Shown here in pieces: positions 45,777-56,100 of a stretch of 64,000 bases of DNA (the first letter of the stretch is position 1; the number at the start of each line of letters is the position of its first letter). The position numbers were made by a program, and so were the translations under genes. The notes beneath the pieces are model-generated. The model saw only the letters and a list, made by a program, of their open reading frames with translations. It searched no databases and had not been told where the DNA came from. Source of the stretch: Echria macrotheca (Eukaryota > Ascomycota > Sordariomycetes > Sordariales > Schizotheciaceae); contig MU839828.1 in assembly GCA_030411725.1 (NCBI GenBank), forward strand, positions 2,356,001-2,420,000, given 5' to 3'.

Positions 45777-48700
45777 CCGAAACCATCCTGGTCCCTACAA
45801 CACCACTCCTTCGTTGTCGTAGGTTCCAACGGTAACGTTTTAACGGCACGAACGGGTGGGAAATGGGCACCACCACCACAGAAAAAATCCAATGGCCTGA
45901 TTTCCAGTTGTGTGTATCAATGCGACGCTGGTGCGGGCTGGCAGCTGCCAGGCAGTTTGGCTTATCTATCTCTGTCCGTGTGAGTGCTTTCGCTGTCTGT
46001 CTCGATCGAGAGATGGGCCGTGACACGGGCATTCCCAATCCGGCCTCCCACCCACCACCACCACTTTGCGCTGTGTGCGAGAATTCAGCTGACACGCCTC
46101 GTCAAGGCGGGATCGGCGCTGTCGTCATTGCGTTGCAGCAAGGCCAGCAATGCCCTCGCGCGGGGTCTGTAACTCGAATCTGGCATTCCGCCTCGGGATC
46201 GAGCCTCGACAGCCGAGATGGACACGGGCAATTTGCACATGTGCCATTCTGATTTGTTGTGAGATGGGATTGTCGATATCCCGCATTTATTTGTCTCTAC
46301 TGTTATCTCCACGTCTTCTGATCTGGCAGTGACGACGTGAGCGTGGGAGATGTCGGGTGGCTGCTGCATGTGCGAAAACAGAATGCCGCCAGCCGTGTGG
46401 CAGACTGGCAGTCCCTGCGTAGAGAAGAAACATCTGGGGGACGGCACGGGACCGTCAATGCGCTGGCCTTCACGACGCGAGAGAAACGCGTTTTCCCGTC
46501 GTGCATGGATCGCATCCGTGCCTTCCACCGAGGACGGCTGCGTTGCCTGCCGGCAGGCAAACTCGGCCTCGTGGAAGACCGGGAGTTCAAAGTGCTCGGT
46601 TACGCTTTGTCGGTCCCGGTCTGTCCCCGGACGCCACACATTCAGCCCACATGGTGTACGGTTTACGGAGCACGAGTACGCAGGCGTGGCAGGCAAAGCA
46701 GGCTGGTGGGAATGATCAAGCAGACGATCCCCATCCTTGAGACTGCCGGCTTCATCAATTCTATATTGCTGTGCTGGTTGCACCGCATTGCCTTCCCCAG
46801 ATTTCCGCATGAATATTCTCCGGGACCGTGGAACCCGAGGCAGAGAGCTCGGCTATTTTATTTTCTTTCGTCTGATGATGAAGTTCGGATGGCCCAGCGC
46901 CGGGACAAAAGACTGTTCATGCACCGAAAATCCGCTTGGCAATGCACAACCCCAGAGCGGACAAGTATGAAGCTTCAGATTCTACGGGATGTTCTCCTGG
47001 AAGAATATCAATGCGGGTATGCAGCCGTACGGTAGGTCCGAAAAGGGTGGGTACGTACATGATCGACAACCTGGCATTGTGTGTGTTGAATTCTCTGGAA
47101 AATAAATAAAAAATCCAACTAGATAAATTCTTCTTTTTATTTTCTTGGACGTGGTCCCAAAGCTGTGGATCTTTTTTTCCACCTTGCTGGCCAGGGGTTG
47201 CGTTACACCTACCCACCAGCACAGCAGGAGATCATTGCACATTGCATCATTGTCTTTCTCGCAAGAGCTCAGCTGAACATGGACTCGGGAGCCTCATCTC
47301 GATCCAGTCTGCGGGAACTTGCTGGCAGCTTGCTCGCTCGGCAGATTTACGCGGCAGCCGAAGCGAAGCATTACACATTTTACCGTTGTACAACAGCAGG
47401 CCAAGATCACAGGTTCTGTTTTGTTGTTGATCCCCCAGTGTGGATCGAGATGCTCCCTTTTCGCGTGCCATTTTCAAGAGCACTTGTTCAGAATCGAGCG
47501 ACCTCTTCCGTGAGACATCTGACCACATCCATGTTGACATGCACCATTTCATCAGGTACATGTTTATTTTCCTCGCCCAAGTACCTTTTCTTCCCAAGGA
47601 AACTATTCCCAAACCCCTGAAGCGCACCGGCTCGCCGGTGAGACTGTGAGACATTCTGACTCGCTTCCTCACGTTCCTCAGCTCTCGGCAGGCTTCTTGG
47701 AGTCTTCTTAGCGCCTTCTCGAAGGCCGCCAAACGAGCCCGCTAACGAAGTTCGAACCTGCGAACCGGCATGTCGGGCTCGGACCTCGTCAAAACAACAA
47801 ATCTCGCCATGTGGTGCGACCGGCGCGCTTCCCTCTTTCGGCGCCCCTGGCACCACCGGCCGCCCGGTCGGCTGTCATGGCGCACCGGTCTGCAAAGCTG
47901 CCCCCCGGGATTGCGCTTCCGGAACGTGGTGCGGCGCCAGCGAGCGCCTCATTGGACCTTCTGGAAACACTGAAATCTGCCAGGGGGGAATGGGGCCGTG
48001 GTCAAGGCGCGCCGGCCGCCGGCCCTGCCCACTAACAGGGGTACGACTCCGCTGTGACGTTGCGTTGATCAAAGCCAGCTTTCCAAGAAATAAAAAAATG
48101 ATTTATTTCTGAGAAATAAAATAAAAGAGAGATAAAAAACGAGATGAGCGATCGCTCACCCATGACCTGGTAGGCCCGACACCTCGGACCCGCCGTGTGG
48201 TGTGGCCGAATGAGACATTTGATAGACGGCCATCTCGATATCGCATGTGGGGGGAATCCAATAACCTGGAAGTCGAGGTACAGCCAACTCATACTTTGAA
48301 TCGTCTCGCATTTCTGTTCTACTAGACTTGCAAGATTCTATCCTGGGTATCTAGTGTATGTTCACCAATCTAACAAATGCCACTGGCGCTCTTTCGCTGA
48401 GGAGATGATGCAAACTAAACTGCGTCATGGCCACCGAGACAGACAGTCGTGTCTTCCACCGAAAGATCAAAATGGTGGGACAACACCACCAAGAGGAAGG
48501 TGCGGCAGGGCCAACTTGAAACATCTTTCCTTCCGTTTACAACAAACATTTGTTGACCGACCGTCTTCGCTTCTTCGCCTCGGTGTGCTCTTGCCGTCGT
48601 TCTGGAGGTTGGACTCGTGACGCAGCCCCCACCGCTCCCCCACAGCATATCCGCCCAGCCACCTGAGCCAGCCTCTGACGTCGACAATCTGACAGCTCCT

Positions 48701-48921
48701 GCCGCCCGCTGTCACCTGGCCCGACAACTGGCACAACCTCCCGATCGTCCTCCGGAGATCGACATCCTCCAAGGCTTGATTGCCTCCGATGGAAGGAACC
48801 TCTCCGCATGTACCGGGACCGTTGCGAAAAAGCATCGGACAACAGCATAAGTAACTTTTGGGTCATGTGCAGAAACTAACCAAGAACAGATAGGTATCAA
48901 CAAAACAAATGCTCCTCTTCG

Positions 48922-50623
48922 TCATTTGGTGTGTGAGGGAGGGGTGTTGATGCCGCTCAGGTCCAGCCGGTCCTTGCTCTCCCGAACCGACACAATCGAT
49001 GTGTCGGACTCCAAAGTAATATCCCGCTTATGAAACGGAGGATAGGGACACGCGCAACACAGCAAGCCCACCAAACCAGACAGCCCGCAACAGATCATCC
49101 ACAAGATCCTCAGCGCGTGAACAATCACCATTCTTCCCCTCTCGTCCCCTTTGACCTCCCTAAGGGCTCGGAGAAAAGACTCGGCGGTGACGTCGGCGCC
49201 CCCCATCTTTTCGAGCTCGTGTCTCATTTCGACCGTGAACACGGCCGTCCCGATCGCGATGCCGAAACACATGCCGGCCGACTTGCAGAGGAAGCCCATG
49301 GCCATGGCATGTCCGTTGTCCTCCTTCTTGGTACTCGCCAGCAAGGCTACGTTCAGCGCCGAGGCGATGGTGCCGGCGCCAAGGCCAACCCCGACGTTGA
49401 TGACGACGAGAACTGCGAGTGGAGTTTTGCTGTCGAGAAACCAGAGCAACCCAATCGAGAGCGAGGTCAACGGCCAGCCGATGAGCATGGCTCCCCGGAT
49501 GTTGCCCGTTTGCCGCATCAACAGCCCACATACGATGGCGGCAATGGGGATACTGAACGTCTCGGGCAGAAGTGCCACTCCAGTCAGGATCTCGTCGAAC
49601 CCGCGGATGCCGGACCAGTAGACGACCAGGTAGTAGAAGATCATGTTGACGCACAAGCCGAATACGGCCTGGCCCATGAATGCAAAAACCGTCACCCACT
49701 TCTCGAAAAGGGAGATCCGAAACATTGGGTACTTGGCGACATATCTCTGGTGGACACCAAGGAGAACAAGACCGCCAACGCCGAGAACCAGCGGCACAAT
49801 GGCTCGCCATGAGCTCCACGGAAAGAGGATTCCTCCCATTGTGAACGGCACGAGGATGGCCACGGTTGATGGCATGAAGATGAAGATGCCAACCCAGTCA
49901 ACCTTTTTCAAGGCCTGGATCATGCCGTCCTTCGGTCGCTCGAATCCCAGTAGGAGAACCAAAGCGACGGCAGCGATCGCAATTGGAGGGAGGTTGATCC
50001 AGAACAACCATCTCTAACCACCCGGTCAGCAATAGATCTGTCTCGGAGCCATGGCACCAACCCAAGAGGCCGCTTTGAGGAGGCTTGCTCCTATAAGCGG
50101 GCCCAACACAAGGCCGAGAGCTTGTATTGCGTTCTGGACAGACAGCCAAGTGGCCCTGTCACGAAGCTCGATCATATCCGTCAAAACGAGTGCGATGAGG
50201 ACCGAGCCCCCGGACGCGATGCCCTGAACTCCGCGGCCGATCAGGAGCATAGTCATGTCGCTGGCTCTTGCTGCAACGACAGACCCGGTAAAGAAGACGA
50301 ATAATACCAACATGAAGGCGGGAAGCCTGCCGATGACGTGGGAAACTTCGGCGATCGGTTGTTGGAAGATGGTGGCAGTCAACGAGAAGACAGTGCCCAT
50401 GCTGAACACGGCAGTCTTGCTGGCGTTCATATCTCGGGCGATAGACTGTGTCAAGACTGATTAGGGAAAATACGCCCTCGGGGGAATCTGGCAGACATAC
50501 AGGGAGTGCGACAGCGACCGATGTCATGTCGATGGAGAGCATAAAGTGGATGAGAAGCATGAAGCCATATATCGCCTTGGCTCGCCCTCTCGACACGCGA
50601 GATGATGTCTCTGATGGCTCCAT
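48922..50623 (-). CDS. Major facilitator superfamily transporter, 14-TM drug-efflux type
   Basis: Three exons: 50623-50501, 50445-50062 and 50013-48922 (introns 55 and 48 nt), giving 532 residues. The start MEPSETSSRV is followed by a basic segment and the first helix (FMLLIHFMLSIDMTSVAVALP). Motif A-like HVIGRLP lies between helices 2 and 3, and motif C-like ALGLVLGPLIGA in helix 5, followed by WRWLFWINLPP, a hallmark of fungal DHA2-type proton antiporters. Further helices continue to about residue 490, and the tail is hydrophilic. It is a plasma- or vacuolar-membrane exporter by family; the substrate cannot be told. No biosynthetic gene cluster surrounds it. It is divergent from the TLC-like membrane protein gene, so the two may share a promoter. 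Confidence 0.92.
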
Positions 50624-51115
50624 CGTACAACTTGCTGTCGTCAGATAAGGTCAGACGTCGAATAACAACGGCTAGGCAGGCACGAAGGTTGATCGAGGGG
50701 AAGTCCAGAGGGATCGTGCGGACGGGAAATCTGGGGAATCTGGGGGGTGGGCCAAACTTACTTTGACATTGCGCGGCTCGACGCGCTCGATGCAGCATCT
50801 ATCCGTTGGCCTCGTCGCCCAACATTCTAGCGGCATGAACGACCAGGTGGTGTCATGTACGATGCGGCATCAGGGGCAAGAGCCAGCTCGGTCCCGTAAT
50901 GGCCGCGTGGGTCGTTTGTTCCTGCAGTTTTAGGTCGAGAAAGTTTAAATGGCATCCTAGGCTCGCAGAACATGGGGAAAGAGCCAGCGACCACCTTGGG
51001 GACACATCCTTCGACATGCTCCGGACACCGCTGCTTTTCCACCTCTCCATGCCAACTTGACACTCTCAGTTGCTTTCGCAGCCACACCGACGAGCCCTCG
51101 ACCTCCGCTACCACC
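50624..51115. promoter_or_regulatory. Divergent intergenic region between MFS and TLC-like genes
   Basis: These 492 nt separate the start codons of the two membrane-protein genes and must hold both promoters and leaders. The ATG of the plus-strand gene sits in CCACCATGG, a strong context. No factor-specific site is claimed. Confidence 0.45.
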
Positions 51116-53149
51116 ATGGACTCGCACAACGCCACCTGTTCCAGCAGGCCCGAGGTTCCCTTCACCCACTTCCTCGCCGGCCTCGCGCTATGGTCAGTCT
51201 TGAAATATCTCCTCGAGGCTTTTCTACAATGGAAAGCACCAAAGGTCTACGAGGACCTCAAACTCGACATCCGCAAGCGCTACGATCTCTACTTCGGCAC
51301 ATTTCTAGGCACCATGTACAAGGTTGTCTCCATCGTGGCCTGTACCATGGCAATGCTCACAGTGTCGCCCGAGACGGACATCATGGGCTTCACCCGCCCG
51401 CTCACGGCGGTTGAGCAGTGGTGCTGGGGCTGTCGGGCCGTCATCTATATCCAGGAGCTACCATACCTGACAGCCATCCCTGAGCTGATCATCCACCATC
51501 TGCTCAGCATTGCCGGCATGATTGGCATCCTTCACTACAGCATACCGCGCCGTCAGATGTACCTCTTCTGGGGTACGCTGGTGTCTGAGTTCGTCGGCAA
51601 CACCCGCCGGATCATGCGGTTCCACCGTCCCCTGACGCCTGCCATGTATTGGTGGTTTTCCCTGGCCATGGGGGCTACCATCCTCGGCTTCCGCGTGACA
51701 GGCTGCATCGTGGCCATGGTGTGGATAATCGAAAGCGGCGCAAGCGGACCAGCACTGTTCGTCAATCTCGCCGGCGCAACTATCTACATGTTCTACATGC
51801 TCATCATGACATGGCGAGAGCTAGCACGGGCTAAGATTGTGATGATCGACAAGTCGGAGCCCGTACAGCTTGTTATCGCCGAACGATGGTGGATAAACAT
51901 CTCTGGCCTCATCGTCGGTCTCGGCTGCGTATTTACCGAGTTATCATCACTGTTCATTTACAAAGCCCGGGTCCCTATCATGACTGTCGGCATCGAAGAC
52001 AAGTTAATTTTTCACGGACTTGACAGCGCCCGTATCGATACCCGCCCCTATTTGCACGATTTGGCCTGTGCCGTTTTCCGCACCGTCGTGGCTTACACGA
52101 TCGGGTCGTTCGCCGTTACGCGTATGTTGCATCTCGCCTCGAAGGCTGATGAAAATAGCAAGAAACAGAGATGGGCGTTGATGATGTTACATTACGGTTT
52201 GCTGACGCTAGCGGTGGCTATCGTGTTCAGTCCGGTCACAGCCAAGGACAACGACACCAAGGAGTTCCTGGGCTGTATGTCGCTGAGTTTCCCCCTCTTC
52301 GACGCTTTTAGGCACATAGGTCACTACTTCGATGGTACTGGGCCCTCGCTAGACAAAAAAGAGCTGGTATTTCTCCTACCCACTGAGCCAAAGTCAAACC
52401 CGCCCGTTATCCTTGAGACATTCCGACCCAACCCCGAGGCCCCTCCAACGCAAGGCCTGCTTCAACTCCCACTCATTGCCAGTCTTCTCGACGTGATGCT
52501 CTACGGCGTTATTGTCGTGGCCTACCTCACGGGACTGGTGGATCTATGGCACGCCGCGTGGGTGGGTATGGCGATTCATGGAATGATCCAGGTCGAAGTT
52601 CATGCGCGGCGTAACGACAAAACAGAGAAGGAAGTGGTCTGGACTCGCCGTCTGTACGCCCTGCAGCGCGCAATAGCAATTGGAGTTCTCCAATATTCGA
52701 CATTGTTCGGAGAATTGCGGCACATTGTTGCGCCTAACGCTCTCTTGGCATGGTGTACCGCCTTCGTCTGGTGGGCGCCTGGGGCTTTGTCGCGACCTCG
52801 GCGTAAACCCAAGACCTCACGCAAGGACAGCAGTGATGCACCTTCCGACGAGAAAATCACCAAGGCTTCGAGAAAAGCAGGACGCAAAGCACACTTGGGG
52901 AAGATCGCCGCCGTGGTGACGACGCTTGTTCTTATCGTGGTGCTCGTTCTTGCAACCTACCTGGATGCGATGCCCAAGACGTTCGACTCAATCGAAGAGG
53001 CACGTCGACTCTTTGAAGAGAAGCAAGCTAACAGGGTGAGAGGCGGTGGCTTGGCGAAGTTCATTGATGCGATGTGGTCGTGGAGGTTCGCGGTTCCGAC
53101 GCTGGGCTTGGCCCTTGTTCCTGTTGTCGCTGTTCAGCTTAAGAATTAG
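51116..53149 (+). CDS. Polytopic membrane protein, TLC-like, possibly internally duplicated
   Basis: Intronless, 677 residues from the ATG at 51116. The frame continues open upstream to 50972, but the CCACCATGG context and the MDSHNAT start are preferred. About a dozen hydrophobic helices are present. At about residues 121-130, PELIIHHLLSIAG resembles the His-His helix of TLC (TRAM-LAG1-CLN8) domains, which handle lipids or ceramide synthesis. A second region at about residue 355, ALMMLHYGLLTL, is followed by spacing and residues similar to the first (LFWGTLVSEFVGNTRR versus FLGCMSLSFPLFDAFRH). This suggests an internal duplication. A Lys/Arg/Ser-rich loop (about 563-600) precedes the last helices. 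I cannot name a characterised homologue; TLC membership is inference. Divergent neighbour: the MFS transporter. Confidence 0.82.
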   Translation: MDSHNATCSSRPEVPFTHFLAGLALWSVLKYLLEAFLQWKAPKVYEDLKLDIRKRYDLYFGTFLGTMYKVVSIVACTMAMLTVSPETDIMGFTRPLTAVEQWCWGCRAVIYIQELPYLTAIPELIIHHLLSIAGMIGILHYSIPRRQMYLFWGTLVSEFVGNTRRIMRFHRPLTPAMYWWFSLAMGATILGFRVTGCIVAMVWIIESGASGPALFVNLAGATIYMFYMLIMTWRELARAKIVMIDKSEPVQLVIAERWWINISGLIVGLGCVFTELSSLFIYKARVPIMTVGIEDKLIFHGLDSARIDTRPYLHDLACAVFRTVVAYTIGSFAVTRMLHLASKADENSKKQRWALMMLHYGLLTLAVAIVFSPVTAKDNDTKEFLGCMSLSFPLFDAFRHIGHYFDGTGPSLDKKELVFLLPTEPKSNPPVILETFRPNPEAPPTQGLLQLPLIASLLDVMLYGVIVVAYLTGLVDLWHAAWVGMAIHGMIQVEVHARRNDKTEKEVVWTRRLYALQRAIAIGVLQYSTLFGELRHIVAPNALLAWCTAFVWWAPGALSRPRRKPKTSRKDSSDAPSDEKITKASRKAGRKAHLGKIAAVVTTLVLIVVLVLATYLDAMPKTFDSIEEARRLFEEKQANRVRGGGLAKFIDAMWSWRFAVPTLGLALVPVVAVQLKN

Positions 53150-56100
53150 ACTCAGACTCGGGGTGGATGGTGTTATTGGCAGTTGTCGGGCACAAGCTGC
53201 AGGAGTATTCTTATCCAAACTATTGGCGATGTATCATAAGCCTTATTCCGAGGCAGGTGTTAGCACAATTCAGGGAACCATATATGTATACACCGGTGCC
53301 CTTCGGCAAGTCATCGCTTTTTGTTGAATGTTTATCATAGGGTGTGCCCTTATTTTGTCCGCTGACTATATTGCTAGTTTACACGTTTCAGCTAAACCCC
53401 AGCTCTTTCTATTTCTTGTCCGGAACAACTCTGCGCGGCGTCGGGGCGATGTAGTGCCCTTGGGAGTGATATGAGTAAGAGTGAGTGTACAAAAGACGAG
53501 TCGGCCGCAAATACTTCAGGTGTCTGTTCCTTTCCTCCTTCGAAAAGCTTCCCGTTGTCAAACGACCGTGATGTTCGCCCAATGTCAGAGTTAGGAACGT
53601 CCCGGGATGAATGGCGACAGCGACGTTTTCCTTTGGCGATGACGAACAGTCAGGAGAGGAAAAGTGAAGTCCAAGGAAAGGGGGTGAACAGCTTGAAACG
53701 ATTGTTGATATCCTCGAAGCAATAACATGTGAGCCAGTGATATTTGTAAGGAAAAAAAAAGGAGAGGTATTGTTTATTGTTTATTTCGTGTTCCATGGAT
53801 GGCTGTGGCTTTTTACTCTGTTTTTCATCCCCGGGGCCTTCTGTACCCCTTTACAAACCTTAACTAGGTAGGTATAAAATCATGGCTAATATTCTCCTAT
53901 CTGGGGTTTGTTGATGACCTGTCTGACATGAGGTGTATATTCTTCCCGTGACAAATATCTGACCTTGAATATTTCCAACGGTGGTCAACTTCCAGGAGAT
54001 GTATCACATGCCCTGAGTATAGGGGGAGCCCCTCCAACAAGATCGCTAGTATGTTGTAGAGAGGAGGTACGATACACCGTTACATGCCCTTCCTTACCCG
54101 GCCAGCTCGAGCTTCAAGGACATGGAGATTCACTCATCACTGGGTAGGAACCTACCTACCAGGTGACGCAGAAAGGAGAAAAAAGAAGGAATATCCCGCC
54201 GTCATTCATCCATCCATCCTCCGCATGGAGAGATAGATGGCAGGTGACAACCAACCTGTTAACATCCTTTGCAGCCCGAGGCTTCACATGTCAATCAACC
54301 GCCTTCGTCCACAACACCCCTCGCCTCAGGAAGGAGGACATCTCAGAAAAGAAAATGGTAGCTGAATTATTTTTTTAAAAAGTTTTTATTAAACGTTCAA
54401 GTCATTCGGGAAGGAAAAAATAACAAGAAACAAGCCTCACATCCTAAAACGCCGTTTCACACTCTCTTCCTTGACATGTTCGTCGCCATCCTCATCATCC
54501 ATTCCCCATGGGGGGAAAAGAACTGCGCGAGAAGACAATGTTCGAGGGGAAACCAAGACGAGTGGCCACCACGTGCGTGACATGTCCTTGTCAGAGTTGC
54601 TGTGTACACCCTATTCCTTGCCACGACTTGTAAAAGTCTCAACTTAGGTAGGTGGCCTCAACAAAAGCATCAATATCAGACCGGTGGGCGGTACAAGACC
54701 GTTTCGGCAGCGTTTTCTCTCCAAACTTTGCTGTCTGTGCTAGCGCTGGCGTGTTTTTTGCTTGCTTCACGTGCCTGATGAACCTACTTGGTTCTTCCCA
54801 GCTGATGAATCCGTGCGAGTGATGACTCCACTTCTCTACGCAAGGTAGGTAGTGTACCCCATCTCCATTATCCAGGCTTTACCGCCGGGGCCGGGGGGAG
54901 GTGGGAGGTTGGGTTGGCTGAAGAAAAAAATAAACCAACAATCCCCCCAGTTGGAGAGAGATGTTTCATGAAGGACCCACCGACGAGGGAAAAGGAAGGC
55001 TAGGGCTGGAGTTCCCTATTCTAGAAGTTATTCCCCGTTATCCCCCCTTGGCCCTTAGCCCTTAGCCCCCTGGAGTCCGTGAACCTGATCTGATTTCGGG
55101 GTAGCCGAAGAGCTTCATGTTAATGTACTTATGAAAATAAGGGCCCGGGCCACGTGCTGAGTGAATCTCCGCCAAACGCCTTGGCTCATTCCGCAGGGCC
55201 AAGTAGCGTCGTTTCTGGCACGAGGGAAGCGTTCAGTCCTAGGTTTTAGCCTTGCCTCCCCGGATTCTTGCCAAGGCGCTTCACCTGAAGGTACATTGGG
55301 GCCGTTGGAGAACACAAACAAACAACAAACCTGGAGCACGGCCGATTTTGCCCTCGCTGGCGACTTTACTGAATAGTTAGCCACGTGCTAGCCTTTTTGT
55401 CAGATAAAAAAAGACGGTGCTGAAACCTCGGTAGTCGGAATCTGTCCCACAGAAACGCAGCCCCTGATGAATGCCATCGGCAATGGATGGATGGAGCTTG
55501 TCGGACAAACGGGCAAACAAGTACGGGTTTGCGGCGGTGGCCAGAGAGGCAAAAGAATCCGAAGTTGACCAGCAGCCCCGTGTTTGTTGCTTGAAATGTG
55601 TCAAACCGTCCCGCAGAGTCCTGTTCGTAGCCGTGACTTGGGGCGATGTATATGTTCCTGACTCAGGGGCAACCAATCCGCGCTGTCACTGTCGGCTTTC
55701 CGTCGGTGAACATCCTGGGCTCTCAACCGCAATGCCATAATACCCCGGGGGGGAGGCGCGACTCGGCCGGGGGAAGAAACTCGGCCGCACGGAGCTCTCT
55801 ACGGCTCGACGGGGCAACGGGGGGGGGTCGACACGGCGTTATCCCGGCGCCGGAAGGGGTTTAAGAGAAGATTAAAAGCCTCGGATGGAACCCGTCACCC
55901 AGGTCGCCACGATGACGGTGGTGTGGAGAAGAAAAGGGGGGTGGGCCCCGTGTATGGACGGGTGATCTCGAAGCTTTCTAGAAACCTTCCCAAACTGGGG
56001 CGCCCTCCTCTTTTCTTTCCCCGAGAGGAGTGCAAGCGAGCCGAGGCCCCAGTGTTCCCTGACCGGGAACGAAGAGCCGACGCCGAAAAGGCCCGACCTG

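Larger units (their letters stand above)
42969..48921. other. Gene-poor interval, 6.0 kb
   Basis: No gene can be supported. Content seen: (CGGA)n at about 43171-43186; (AAT/AAG)n at 43201-43225; a tandem GTCTGCGG-type repeat at about 43465-43503; (TTTTA)n at about 44081-44111; three tandem TCGGTTG units at 44581-44601; TACGGAGTAC at 44868-44877; AT-rich palindromes at 45381-45419 and 48086-48120; and a tRNA-like double hairpin at 45715-45776. The frame of 241 codons at 46810-46085 (minus) has no domain or composition supporting a protein. Confidence 0.4.

Noticed and set aside
46085..46810. 241-codon minus-strand frame
   Set aside because: Composition is not protein-like and no domain or splice pattern supports it; overlapping plus-strand frames are equally long.
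47745..47765. GTTCGAACC as a tRNA B-box on the minus strand
   Set aside because: The flanking bases do not form a T-stem and no A-box lies upstream.
49030..49812. 260-codon plus-strand frame
   Set aside because: It is antisense to the MFS transporter and has no independent features.
48922..53149. MFS and TLC-like pair as a secondary-metabolite cluster
   Set aside because: No polyketide synthase, non-ribosomal peptide synthetase, terpene synthase, P450 or pathway regulator is present nearby.
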